From: Qipengyuania qiaonensis
Lineage (GTDB): Bacteria > Pseudomonadota > Alphaproteobacteria > Sphingomonadales > Sphingomonadaceae
Direction: 5' to 3'
Assembly: GCF_019711515.1 (NCBI RefSeq)
Contig: NZ_JAIGNO010000004.1
Coordinates: 1-64,000 of the forward strand
DNA: 64,000 nt
Every line of letters begins with the position of its first letter. Positions within the stretch are counted from its first letter, which is position 1. Under the pieces are notes generated by a model that saw only the letters and a list, made by a program, of their open reading frames with translations, searched no databases and was not told the DNA's origin. The translations under genes were made by a program, and so were the position numbers. Positions 50,519 to 59,755 of the stretch are shown one piece after another.

Positions 50519-51729
50519 GCTTTCAACAGCTCCGGCAAGTCGCCCGAGATCCCGCGTGCTTCGTCCATGAAGAAGCGCTTCAGCCAGCCGGAACGCTGAA
50601 TGCCAGCCATGCCCAACCGGCGTACCGCACTTGCCGTTTTGCCGGGGATACCGAAGAGGCGGGTCAGGCTGTCGGTCGCACCCATCACCATCAGCCCATC
50701 GAGTGCCCGCCATTTCTCGTATTTCGCGAGTACCTGCGCATCGCCGAGGTCGAGGCCCAGCCGACCCGCTTCGTCCAGCACTTCCACCAATGCACCGACA
50801 TCGCGCAGACCGAGATTGAGTCCTTGTCCCGCAATCGGATGCATACCATGCGCGCTGTCCCCCACCAGGGCGAGGCGGTGTTCGACGATCTTGGCCGTGT
50901 GCTGGAAGCTGAGCGGGTAGGACGATCGCGCGCTGTTCAGCGTCAATTCGCCCAGAAGATCGCCCATGCGCTTGTAGACTTCGGCAAGGAAGGCACGGTC
51001 GGACAGTTTGAGGACACCTGCCGCATCCTTCTCGTCCACCGTCCAGACAAGTGCGCTGCGATACTGCCCGTCGGGTCCGTCGAGCATCGGCAGCAGCGCA
51101 AAGGGACCGTCGGGATAGAAGATTTCCCAGGCCACATTTTCATGCGGTTTGCTGTGATCGAGCCCCGCGATCATCGCGCGATGGCTGTAGTCCCAGCTGG
51201 CCATCTTGAAGCCGGCTTCTTCACGACTGGGCGATCCGCGACCCTCGGCACCGACCATCAGCGCAGCTTCAAGCACGCGACCATCGCCAAGCGTGGCCGA
51301 AACACCGAATTCGCCGCGCTCGCGCGCAACAACCTCGACCGGTGCATGCCATTCGATCAGCGGCTCTTCTGCGGCAGCCTGGTGCAATGCAAGACGCAGT
51401 TGGCGGTTGGCGAACATGCGGCCCAGCGTGCCTTCATGCGGTTCGGGACGGAAATCGAGCCGACCGCGCTTCATCTGATCGAGCACGGCGATCGCAGCAA
51501 TGTCGCATCCGTGCGGCTCAAGCACTTTTTCCAGCCCGACATGGCGGAACAGCCGCCAACTTGCTGTCGAAATGGCCGAGGCACGACCATCGAAGCCCTC
51601 TGCGGTCAGGTTCGCCGGATCGGCACGGTCGAGGAGGTGGCTCGACAGGCCTTTTTTGGCCGCGGCCAGCGCCAGAGTCATACCCACCAGGCCGCCGCCC
51701 AGGATCAGCAGGTCTCGCTTGTCTGTCAT
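50515..51729 (-). CDS. UbiH/COQ6-family FAD-dependent hydroxylase
   Basis: 404 residues. FAD motifs LLILGGGLVGMTLALAAAKK, the second FAD/NADPH-binding stretch HRLALVGDSAHGMHPIAGQG then LNLGLRDVGALVEVL, and LMVGAEGRGSPSREEAGFKM define the ubiquinone-hydroxylase group (UbiH/UbiF/UbiI/COQ6). It puts a hydroxyl on a ring carbon of the ubiquinone precursor; which position cannot be told. It converges on the mitofilin-like gene with a 4-base overlap of stops and is divergent from the DsbD-type gene. Confidence 0.92.
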   Translation of the reverse strand: MTDKRDLLILGGGLVGMTLALAAAKKGLSSHLLDRADPANLTAEGFDGRASAISTASWRLFRHVGLEKVLEPHGCDIAAIAVLDQMKRGRLDFRPEPHEGTLGRMFANRQLRLALHQAAAEEPLIEWHAPVEVVARERGEFGVSATLGDGRVLEAALMVGAEGRGSPSREEAGFKMASWDYSHRAMIAGLDHSKPHENVAWEIFYPDGPFALLPMLDGPDGQYRSALVWTVDEKDAAGVLKLSDRAFLAEVYKRMGDLLGELTLNSARSSYPLSFQHTAKIVEHRLALVGDSAHGMHPIAGQGLNLGLRDVGALVEVLDEAGRLGLDLGDAQVLAKYEKWRALDGLMVMGATDSLTRLFGIPGKTASAVRRLGMAGIQRSGWLKRFFMDEARGISGDLPELLKA

Positions 51730-51754
51730 AGGGCTAACCCCTAGATCGACCTAC

Positions 51755-53848
51755 GTGATCGAAGCAAGAATATTGGAACGGCTCGCTGCATTGCTGGTGT
51801 TGCTGGCAGTGGCGTTTGCCGGGCCGGTTTCTGCGCAGGGGTTGGGCGACGACCGCATTCCTGTCGAACTGGTGGCGGAGAGTGCGCCGCAACCGGGCGA
51901 AACCTGGTTGGTAGCGTTGCATTTTACCCCGTCATCGCCGGAATGGCATGGTTATTGGTCCAATCCCGGCGATGCCGGCTTGGGGATGCAACTCGAATGG
52001 CAATTGCCCGATGGTTGGCAGCCGGGCGAACCTCTCTATCCGTTGCCGCGCCGCTTGGTCATCGGCGGGCTGATGAATCATATCTATGAAGGGGATTACG
52101 CGGTTCTCGTCCCCATATCGGTGCCGGAAGGCGCGGCGGTGGCCAATATCGCACCCATCGGTGTTACGGCCGATTATCTTGCGTGCACCGACAAGATCTG
52201 CGTTCCCCAGCAGGCGCGGCTCACGCTCGATCCCTCGCGGGTCGGGAGCAATCCGCAATTCAGTGCATGGCTGGCCGACGCCGTCCCGCAGCTAGACAGC
52301 GACGCAAGGTTTGAGCTTACGCGGACGCATCTCCGGGTCGGCATCCCGATACCGGCCGAAACCCCACTGGGCGATGTGCATTTCTTCCTCGGCACACCCG
52401 AATTGGGCGGAGGCGACACGCCCAACTACACGGGCGCGCAAACCTTCCGCCGGCAGGGAAACCTGCTTGTCGCCGAAATGCCGATCGACCAGATTGCCGT
52501 CCCCCCCGGGGTCGAACTGACTGCCGAACCCCGCCCGGGGACAATCGAGGGCATTCTCGATCTGGGCGAGGGGCGCGGCGTGCGGCTAACGGCGCGGCCG
52601 GGCGACGTGCCGCTCGAAGGCGTCGAACCTTTCCGCGGCAATGCCGAGCCGGTGTTGTGGCAATTGCTTCTGGCCGCGCTGGCGGGCGGTTTGCTGCTCA
52701 ATATCATGCCCTGCGTGTTCCCCATACTCAGCCTCAAGGCGTTGGCGCTGGCCAAGGCGGGTGGCGACGAGCGCACGGCACGGCGCGATGCGCTGGCCTA
52801 CACCGCGGGCGTCGTCGTCGCCTGTGCTGCGCTGGGGTCGACGATCCTTCTATTGCGGTCCGCAGGCGAGCAGATCGGCTGGGCTTTCCAACTGCAGGAG
52901 CCCGCAGTACTCGTCAGCCTGTTCCTGCTGGCGCTCGCAATCACCGCGAATTTTCTCGGTCTCTTTCAGGTTCCCGGAATGGCCGTCGCAGGCGGGGCCC
53001 CTTCCCGGAGCGGGTCATTTTCGACCGGACTGCTGGCCGCATTCGTCGCCACACCCTGCACGGGCCCCTTCATGGCGGTCGCTTTGGGCGCGGCGCTGGT
53101 GATCGAACCCGTAAGCGGGCTGCTCGTATTCATGGCGCTCGGCGTGGGACTGGCACTACCGTTTCTGCTGGTGGGCTTCATTCCATCAATTCGCCGCCGT
53201 CTGCCCAGGCCCGGCGTCTGGATGGAGACTTTTCGTCGCTGGATGGCGCTGCCCATGGGACTGACCGCTCTGGCACTCGCCTGGCTGATCTGGCGGATCG
53301 GCGGCGCCGAATATCTGGCGCTGGTGCTTGCGCTCGGCGCATTTGCGCTGGGCGGACTGGCCCTCGTCGGTCTTTTCCAGAGGAGGACGCGCACCGGCAC
53401 TCTGGTCATCTTCGCCGCATTGGTCGCAGTATTGGGCCTCGGCACCGCTTTGCTTCCGCGGCCCGAGGTGCAGGCAGCGGGCGAGGCCGAAAGCTTGCTA
53501 GACCCCATCGATTACAGCGAAGCCGCGCTGGCCGAGGCGCGGCGATCGGGACGTCCGGTGTTCGTCTGGTTTACCGCCGACTGGTGTGTGACCTGCAAGG
53601 TCAATGAAGGCGTGGCGATCGAACGCGAAGCGACGCGACAGGCATTCGAGGACGCGAATGTGATCGCCATGCGCGGTGACTGGACGCAGCGCGACGAGGA
53701 AATCTCGCGCATGCTCACCCAGCAGGGGGCAGCCGGCGTACCGCTCTATCTGTGGTACGCCCCCGGCGGCGAAGCCGAGCAGTTGCCGCAAGTGCTCACG
53801 CCGGATCTGCTGGTGGAGAAGGCTCGGGCATCGGCTCGTCCGGAGTAA
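51755..53848 (+). CDS. DsbD/ScsB-type thiol:disulfide interchange protein
   Basis: 697 residues from a GTG at 51755 (a TTG at 51773 is possible), as the frame upstream lies in the antisense of ubiH. A signal peptide (ending GPVSAQG) leads to a DsbD-alpha-like domain of about 240 residues with a cysteine pair (LACTDKICVPQQARL). The eight-helix channel follows with its two cysteines (NIMPCVFPILSLKALA and FVATPCTGPFMAVALG), and a C-terminal thioredoxin fold ends with WFTADWCVTCKVNEG. All three redox centres are intact. It passes cytoplasmic electrons to periplasmic partners. The large alpha domain favours the ScsB branch over classical DsbD. Confidence 0.9.
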   Translation: MIEARILERLAALLVLLAVAFAGPVSAQGLGDDRIPVELVAESAPQPGETWLVALHFTPSSPEWHGYWSNPGDAGLGMQLEWQLPDGWQPGEPLYPLPRRLVIGGLMNHIYEGDYAVLVPISVPEGAAVANIAPIGVTADYLACTDKICVPQQARLTLDPSRVGSNPQFSAWLADAVPQLDSDARFELTRTHLRVGIPIPAETPLGDVHFFLGTPELGGGDTPNYTGAQTFRRQGNLLVAEMPIDQIAVPPGVELTAEPRPGTIEGILDLGEGRGVRLTARPGDVPLEGVEPFRGNAEPVLWQLLLAALAGGLLLNIMPCVFPILSLKALALAKAGGDERTARRDALAYTAGVVVACAALGSTILLLRSAGEQIGWAFQLQEPAVLVSLFLLALAITANFLGLFQVPGMAVAGGAPSRSGSFSTGLLAAFVATPCTGPFMAVALGAALVIEPVSGLLVFMALGVGLALPFLLVGFIPSIRRRLPRPGVWMETFRRWMALPMGLTALALAWLIWRIGGAEYLALVLALGAFALGGLALVGLFQRRTRTGTLVIFAALVAVLGLGTALLPRPEVQAAGEAESLLDPIDYSEAALAEARRSGRPVFVWFTADWCVTCKVNEGVAIEREATRQAFEDANVIAMRGDWTQRDEEISRMLTQQGAAGVPLYLWYAPGGEAEQLPQVLTPDLLVEKARASARPE

Positions 53849-54374
53849 GCGGTTCCGCAAGATCGCGGCAGCGCTCGACCAGTTCGCCCGGCAGGGCGCT
53901 CGAGTTCAGCACAAGGCTGCCTGCGCCCGGCACGGTCGCCTCCACCTCGCGACTTCCCGTCAACACGTCGAGACGTGAATCGTTCACCTCGACAGCCCCC
54001 TCCCAGCGCCAGACGTTGCCGACCTGTGCGGCATCGATCTTGAGCCGCGACACGTGCCCATTGCCGATCAATGCCAGTATCGCCTTGGAATGGGCATCTG
54101 CCCTTGCAAACCGGGTATAGCCGAGCATCGGCTCGGAACCGTCGCTGAGGCATTCGATGGCGAAGAGTGGGCGATCGCCGGGCTTGCCATATAGCAGCCG
54201 CGCACCTTCCCCGGCAGGAGCCCAGATTGCGTCTTCGGTGTCGGGCGAATCGATGGGTTCGGACGGTCCCCGAGCGGGCTCGTCGATGCGCGCGCGCTCC
54301 ACATAGTCGTCCGACGCAGGCGGCTTGCAGGCGACCAGGATCGCCAGAGGTAAGAGGGCGAGTGTGCGACTCAT
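53796..54374 (-). CDS. Putative lipoprotein of unknown function
   Basis: 192 residues from the ATG at 54374 (MSRTLALLPLAILVAC). The lipobox LVAC with C16 suggests lipid anchoring. The middle has a beta-rich look (ARLLYGKPGDRPLFAIECLS, GSEPMLGYTRFARADAHSKA, WRWEGAVEVNDSRLDVLTGS) with two further cysteines (IECLSD, VERCRDL), and the end is proline-rich. Not recognised. It converges on the DsbD-type gene and overlaps it by 53 bases, so its last residues are encoded antisense to the thioredoxin domain end. Confidence 0.68.
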   Translation of the reverse strand: MSRTLALLPLAILVACKPPASDDYVERARIDEPARGPSEPIDSPDTEDAIWAPAGEGARLLYGKPGDRPLFAIECLSDGSEPMLGYTRFARADAHSKAILALIGNGHVSRLKIDAAQVGNVWRWEGAVEVNDSRLDVLTGSREVEATVPGAGSLVLNSSALPGELVERCRDLAEPLTPDEPMPEPSPPADPA

Positions 54375-54428
54375 CCGTGGGCTATGACACAGGCGTGACG
54401 GCATTCAAGCTGCCGACCAAGGCTATCC

Positions 54429-55943
54429 TCAACGACCGCGGATGAACTCGCGAATATCGCGCGAAAGCTTGGCCCGGTCCTCGTCGCGAACATACATCAT
54501 GTGACCGGCGTCGTAGTAGTGGAATTCGACGCGGTCCTGGGGGATGCCGGTTCGTTTCAGCGAATACTCCGCGCCGAAGAACGGTGTGGCGAAATCATAA
54601 TAGCCTTGTGCGTTGAACAGGCGCAGTTGCGAATTCTGCCGCATCGCCTGGCCGATGAAGGGCGCGACGTTGAGATAGGCATTGCGGCCCGATCCGCTGC
54701 CGAGGGACCATTGCCAATTGCGACCGGGATCGCTTCCGATGGACTGATATTCGCGCGTGGTTTCGAAGCCCAGCGTCTCGCGCGCCCAGCTATTGATCGC
54801 AGCAGTATAGCCCGCATCGATACCGTAAAAGCTGGGATCGTTGTCCGGCGTTTCACCGGCATTGTCGAAATCGCGCCCCGTATAGCGGGAATCGAGCCGG
54901 CCGATCGTCAGGCCGCGGTCGCGCAGCAATTCCTTGTAGAATCGCTGATCGGTGACGCGCAGATCGGCATTGTCGAGATATTGTTCGGACAGGCCGGTAA
55001 GTCGCGAGAGTTCCGCTCTGACGGCGGCACGCTCCGCATCGGGCAGATCTTGTCCTTTCAGCAGTGCGGTGGCGAAGGGCCCGATGGCAAACCGGCGTGC
55101 TTCCTCGGCAATCGCCTCGACCGAAGGGGCCTGAACCTTGCCGTGATAATAGGCCGCGGCGGCCATGTTGGGCAGCGTCACGACATAGGCCATCTCGTTG
55201 CCCGGCGTCGGCTCGCGCCCGGCAAAGTCGAGAATGGTCGAGATCAGGATCAGGCCGTTGAGGCCGACATCGTTATAGGTTTCGCCCTCCAGCTTGCGGG
55301 CGACCATGGCGGTGCGCGTGGTGCCGTAACTCTCGCCGCCCAGATATTTGGGGCTGTTCCAGCGGCCATTGTCGTTGAGCCACAGGCGGATGACCTTCGC
55401 GACCGCCTCCGCATCGGGCTCTAGCCCGTAATACTTCTTCGGATCGGTGCCGTCGGTCAGGTAGCTGAAGCCGGTGCCGGGCGGATCGATGAAGACCAGA
55501 TCGGCAACGTCGAGCAGGCTGTCAGGGTTGTCCAGCAGCGGGTAGGGCGGCGCGCCGTCATCGCGGGCGTCGGAAGGGATGGCGACCCGCTTGGGCCCGA
55601 ACGCCCCCATCTGCAGCCAGACCGAGCCGGAACCCGGCCCGCCGTTGAAGAGAAAGAATACCGGGCGCGAGCTATCCCGCGGCTGCTTCACATAGCCGGT
55701 GGTGACGATGACCGCTTCGGGTTTGCCGTCATCGGACTTCAACACCGTCTCGCCAATCGTCGCACGATAGGAGATGCGCTGCCCGCCGAACGTGCCTGTC
55801 ATATCTCGCGTGCGAATTTGCGGTTCGACTGAGACCGGTTTTTCGGCCTTTGTCTCTTCGGCGTTCTGGGCAGTGGCGGAATACGGCACCATCGAAATGG
55901 CACCGGCAGCCAACATACTGGCGAGAATGCGGTCGTATTGCAC
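54429..55943 (-). CDS. S10-family serine carboxypeptidase-like protein
   Basis: 504 residues from a GTG at 55943, which has AAAGGGGAC upstream; another GTG at 55979 lacks a ribosome site. A signal peptide (ending YSATAQN) is followed by the S10 fold: FFLFNGGPGSGSVWLQMGAF, IDPPGTGFSYLTDG, the nucleophile serine in YLGGESYGTTRTAMVA, an aspartate in NAQGYYDFATPFFGAE and the histidine in YYDAGHMMYV. The triad is complete, so it should be an active exopeptidase or acyl-hydrolase of the periplasm. It is monocistronic. Confidence 0.9.
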   Translation of the reverse strand: MQYDRILASMLAAGAISMVPYSATAQNAEETKAEKPVSVEPQIRTRDMTGTFGGQRISYRATIGETVLKSDDGKPEAVIVTTGYVKQPRDSSRPVFFLFNGGPGSGSVWLQMGAFGPKRVAIPSDARDDGAPPYPLLDNPDSLLDVADLVFIDPPGTGFSYLTDGTDPKKYYGLEPDAEAVAKVIRLWLNDNGRWNSPKYLGGESYGTTRTAMVARKLEGETYNDVGLNGLILISTILDFAGREPTPGNEMAYVVTLPNMAAAAYYHGKVQAPSVEAIAEEARRFAIGPFATALLKGQDLPDAERAAVRAELSRLTGLSEQYLDNADLRVTDQRFYKELLRDRGLTIGRLDSRYTGRDFDNAGETPDNDPSFYGIDAGYTAAINSWARETLGFETTREYQSIGSDPGRNWQWSLGSGSGRNAYLNVAPFIGQAMRQNSQLRLFNAQGYYDFATPFFGAEYSLKRTGIPQDRVEFHYYDAGHMMYVRDEDRAKLSRDIREFIRGR

Positions 55944-56011
55944 GATGTTCAGTCCCCTTTGCGGCACGTCTATGACCACCGGGACCGATGCAGGTCAAAT
56001 ACGCCCGTCGA

Positions 56012-58207
56012 TCAGGGTTTGCCGCCCATCCGCTTGTACCGCGTCTTGCCGTAGCGCGTCTTGCGTGTGCCCGGCTTTCCGGCGTCGCTGCGACCGACCT
56101 TCGGCGCCTTCTTCTCGTCATCCCCCAGACCGAGTTCGTCATTCTCCAGCCGCCGGATTTCGTCGCGCAAGCGGCCGGCTTCCTCGAATTCTAGGTCGGC
56201 GGCGGCGGCACGCATGCGTTTTTCCAAGTCCTCGATATAGGCGCGCAGGTTGTGGCCGACGAGGTTGTTACGCTCGTCGTCGCCCGTTTCGACGGTGACG
56301 CCGTCCTGTGCGGCGGTATGCGCAACGATATCCGCGATCTGGCGCTTGATCGTCTGCGGCGTGATGCCGTGTGCTTCGTTGTATTCGCGCTGTTTTTCGC
56401 GGCGTCGTTCGGTTTCCGCCATGGCCCGTTCCATGCTGCCGGTTATGCGGTCGGCATAGAGGATCACACGCCCGTCGACATTGCGCGCAGCGCGGCCAAT
56501 TGTTTGAATTAACGAAGTTTCGGAGCGCAGAAAGCCTTCCTTATCCGCATCCAGAATGCAAACTAGACCACATTCGGGAATGTCGAGACCTTCGCGCAAA
56601 AGGTTTATACCAACCAAGACGTCGTACACACCAAGGCGCAAATCGCGGATCAGTTCGATACGCTCCAGCGTCTCCACATCGGAGTGCATGTAACGCACCC
56701 TGACGCCCGCTTCGTGCATGAATTCGGTGAGGTCTTCCGCCATGCGCTTGGTCAGCGTGGTGACGAGCGTGCGGTAGCCGAGCTTCGCGGTCTTCTTGCA
56801 TTCTTCGATGCAGTCCTGGACCTGATCCTCGACCGGCTTGATCTCCACCGGCGGGTCGATGAGCCCGGTGGGCCGGATGACCTGTTCGGCGAAGACGCCG
56901 CCGGTCTGTTCCATTTCCCAGCCGCCGGGTGTGGCACTGACGGCGAATGTCTGCGGGCGCATCGCGTCCCATTCGTTGAAGCGCAACGGCCGGTTATCGA
57001 TGCAGCTCGGCAGGCGGAAGCCGTATTCGGCCAGCGTGATCTTGCGGCGGTGGTCCCCACGCGCCATCGCACCGATCTGCGGCACTGTCTGGTGGCTCTC
57101 GTCGACGAACAGAAGCGCGTTTTCGGGCAGGTATTCGAACAGCGTCGGCGGTGGCTCGCCCGGCAGGCGGCCGGTCAGGAAGCGGCTGTAGTTCTCGATT
57201 CCCGCGCAGCTGCCAGTGGCGGCAATCATCTCTAGGTCAAAATTGGTGCGCTGCTCGAGCCGTTGCGCTTCGAGCAGGCGGCCTTCCTCGTGCAGTTCCT
57301 TCAGCCGCTCCTGCAGCTCGAACTTGATCGCCTCGCTGGCCTGTTTCATCGTCGGGCCGGGCGTGACGTAGTGCGAATTGGCGTAGACCCGCACCTTGTC
57401 GAGGCTCGCGCCCTTCTTTCCGGTGAGCGGGTCGAACTCGCTAATTTCTTCGATCTCGTCGCCGAAAAAGCCGATCCGCCAGGCCATGTCCTCGTAGTGG
57501 CTGGGGAAGATCTCCAGATTGTCGCCCCGCACGCGGAAGTTGCCGCGCGCGAAGGCTGCATCATTGCGCTTGTATTGCAGGGCGACGAGCTTGCGGATCA
57601 GCTCGCGCTGGTCGACCTGGGTGTCCTTCTTGATGTCGAAAATCATCGCCGAATAGGTTTCGACCGAGCCGATGCCGTAGAGGCAGGACACCGATGCGAC
57701 GATGATCACGTCGTCGCGTTCGAGCAGGGCGCGGGTCGCCGAATGGCGCATCCGGTCGATCGCCTCGTTCACCGAGCTTTCCTTCTCGATATAGGTGTCC
57801 GACCGGGGCACGTAGGCTTCGGGCTGGTAGTAGTCGTAATAGCTGACGAAATATTCGACGGCATTCTCGGGGAAGAAGCTCTTGAACTCGCCATAAAGCT
57901 GCGCGGCGAGGATCTTGTTCGGCGCGAGGATCAGGGCGGGGCGCTGCAATTCCTCGATCACCTTGGCCATGGTGAAGGTCTTGCCCGATCCCGTTACGCC
58001 AAGCAGGACCTGAGTTTGTTCGCCGTCCTTCGCCGCACCCGTCAACTCGGCGATGGCAGTCGGCTGGTCGCCGCTTGGCGTGTATTCGCTGACCAGCTTG
58101 AAAGCCTTGCCACCCATCGACTTTTCGGGGCGGGCGGGTTTGTGGGGGACGAATTCGCCGGTTGTATCGGGTTCCTCGAGGCCGCGGCGGATGACGAGTT
58201 CGCTCAT
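56012..58207 (-). CDS. uvrB: Excinuclease ABC subunit B
   Basis: 731 residues from the ATG at 58207. Helicase motif [21 protein letters not shown], the damage-probing beta-hairpin [20 protein letters not shown], motif [22 protein letters not shown], motif [22 protein letters not shown] and the C-terminal UVR motif ([20 protein letters not shown]) that contacts UvrC are all present. It scans and opens DNA at lesions. A basic C-terminal extension ([20 protein letters not shown]) goes beyond the usual end. A short N-terminal extension also precedes the standard [14 protein letters not shown] start. No SOS box was recognised. Confidence 0.97.
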   Translation of the reverse strand: MSELVIRRGLEEPDTTGEFVPHKPARPEKSMGGKAFKLVSEYTPSGDQPTAIAELTGAAKDGEQTQVLLGVTGSGKTFTMAKVIEELQRPALILAPNKILAAQLYGEFKSFFPENAVEYFVSYYDYYQPEAYVPRSDTYIEKESSVNEAIDRMRHSATRALLERDDVIIVASVSCLYGIGSVETYSAMIFDIKKDTQVDQRELIRKLVALQYKRNDAAFARGNFRVRGDNLEIFPSHYEDMAWRIGFFGDEIEEISEFDPLTGKKGASLDKVRVYANSHYVTPGPTMKQASEAIKFELQERLKELHEEGRLLEAQRLEQRTNFDLEMIAATGSCAGIENYSRFLTGRLPGEPPPTLFEYLPENALLFVDESHQTVPQIGAMARGDHRRKITLAEYGFRLPSCIDNRPLRFNEWDAMRPQTFAVSATPGGWEMEQTGGVFAEQVIRPTGLIDPPVEIKPVEDQVQDCIEECKKTAKLGYRTLVTTLTKRMAEDLTEFMHEAGVRVRYMHSDVETLERIELIRDLRLGVYDVLVGINLLREGLDIPECGLVCILDADKEGFLRSETSLIQTIGRAARNVDGRVILYADRITGSMERAMAETERRREKQREYNEAHGITPQTIKRQIADIVAHTAAQDGVTVETGDDERNNLVGHNLRAYIEDLEKRMRAAAADLEFEEAGRLRDEIRRLENDELGLGDDEKKAPKVGRSDAGKPGTRKTRYGKTRYKRMGGKP

Positions 58208-58304
58208 GGGCGCACATATGGAGAACATCGTGCCCGGGTGCAACGGTGCTTGCCACCGGCGCTTCGGCTGCTAGCTTCGCGCCAGCAACCGGGGAGATTG
58301 TTTC

Positions 58305-58850
58305 ATGTACCGTATCGCGATTGCCGCTGTCGCCAGCTTCACCCTCGCTGCCTGTGGCGGTAACAGCGCCGATGCCGACGGGGACGGCGAAATCACGATG
58401 GAAGAAGCGGCGGCGAAATCGGCGGACATGGTCAGGCCGCAGCCCGGGCAGTATCGTACGACGGTCGAATTCGTGGATGTTTCGATGCCCGACGCACCGC
58501 AACAGGTGCAGGACATGATGCGCGGCATGTTCGATCGGGGGCCGCAAACCCACGAATACTGCCTCACCAAGGAAGAAGCCGACAAGGGCTTCGAGGAAAT
58601 GGCCCGGCAGGCGCAGGATAACAGCTCCGACTGCACCTTCGAGAAGTTCGACGCGGCCGGTGGGCGGATCGATGCGATCATGAATTGCAACGCCGCTGGA
58701 CAGGGGGCCGCGCGCATGACTATGACCGGCACGGCTTCCGAAACCGCGTCCGAGATGACCATGACCATGGATGCGGAAGGCCCCAACGGTCAGACGATGA
58801 AAATGACGATGAAGAGCTCGCAGGAACGCATCGGCGATTGCGACGCTTGA
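58305..58850 (+). CDS. DUF3617-type lipoprotein with an EF-hand-like loop
   Basis: 181 residues. Lipobox LAAC with C17. Directly after it, D23-E34 reads DADGDGEITMEE, which fits the 12-residue EF-hand calcium loop at every key position (D1, D3, D5, G6, I8, E12). A DUF3617 domain follows (MVRPQPGQYRTTVEFVDVSM, HEYCLTKEEADKGF, DCTFEKFDAAGGRIDAIMNC) with its typical repeats of cysteine and a methionine-rich end (MTMTMDAEGPNGQTMKMTMK). Function of the domain is unknown. It is monocistronic. Confidence 0.82.
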   Translation: MYRIAIAAVASFTLAACGGNSADADGDGEITMEEAAAKSADMVRPQPGQYRTTVEFVDVSMPDAPQQVQDMMRGMFDRGPQTHEYCLTKEEADKGFEEMARQAQDNSSDCTFEKFDAAGGRIDAIMNCNAAGQGAARMTMTGTASETASEMTMTMDAEGPNGQTMKMTMKSSQERIGDCDA

Positions 58851-58905
58851 ATGACGGAATAAAATTCGGGAGCCGTTAATCTCCCTCGTGCATTATTACG
58901 CAGTG

Positions 58906-59673
58906 ATGGCAACGTTACCGTTTAAAGACACTGGATTCGTAAACCGCGAGGAGCTGGCGCGTCGTTGGGCGCTGGCTGCAGAACCGCGCCCCGACGATGC
59001 GCGCGGTCCGCGCTGGCAATTGATGCTGCGCGAATTTCTCTGGCCGCTCGAACCGCTGCGCCGTCTGGTCGGTCGTCCGCTCGCGGTTGTCGCTGCGCAA
59101 TCGCCAAAGACGGTCATGTTGCTGCCCGGCTTCGGCGCGCATCCGATTCGCATGCGCTGGATGGCACGCAAGCTGGAAAAGGCGGGGCACATCACCAAGA
59201 AATGGGGGCTCGGCTATAATTTCGGGGCGACCGAAACGCGCTTCCGCAAAGTCGAACGCCGCCTGGTAGACATCTATCGCCGCACGGGCACGCCGATCCA
59301 TCTGGTCGGCTGGAGCCTCGGTGGGGTGATGGCGCGCGAACTGGCCAAGGCGCATCCGGACAAGGTTGCGAAGGTCGTCACCATGGGCTCGCCATTTTCC
59401 GGAAGCCCACGCGCCAATAATGGCTGGCGTGCCTATCAGGCGATCGCCGGTCACCGCGTGGACGAGCCGGAAATCGATACGATCATCCATGAAAAGCCGC
59501 CGGTCGAAACGGTTGCTTTCTGGAGCCCGCGCGACGGGATCGTGCATCCCCGTGCCGCATGCGGCAAACCGGGCGAACGCGACCGCACGAGAGCTCTTCG
59601 CTGTTCCCATATGGGTTTCGTTCTGACTTACGAGGCGGTCGAAGCGGTATTGGGGGAACTTGACAGCGATTGA
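58906..59673 (+). CDS. Alpha/beta hydrolase (esterase/lipase-like)
   Basis: 255 residues from the ATG at 58906 (a GTG at 58888 would add six). Features are VMLLPGFGAHPIRMRWMARK (oxyanion region), the nucleophile elbow IHLVGWSLGGVMARELAKAH with the serine in GWSLGG, VVTMGSPFSGSPRANNG, an aspartate in WSPRDGIVHPRAACG and a late histidine in RCSHMGFVL. The SPFSG stretch recalls membrane-linked acyl hydrolases of the PGAP1/lipase group. The substrate is unknown. It is separated by 82 bases from the Anbu operon. Confidence 0.82.
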   Translation: MATLPFKDTGFVNREELARRWALAAEPRPDDARGPRWQLMLREFLWPLEPLRRLVGRPLAVVAAQSPKTVMLLPGFGAHPIRMRWMARKLEKAGHITKKWGLGYNFGATETRFRKVERRLVDIYRRTGTPIHLVGWSLGGVMARELAKAHPDKVAKVVTMGSPFSGSPRANNGWRAYQAIAGHRVDEPEIDTIIHEKPPVETVAFWSPRDGIVHPRAACGKPGERDRTRALRCSHMGFVLTYEAVEAVLGELDSD

Positions 59674-59755
59674 AACTTTGTTTCTCTGAAGGAGGACTTC
59701 TTGTTCTCGCATTGCCGGTTGTGCAAGGCGGCATACGCAATCAATTCGGGGGACC

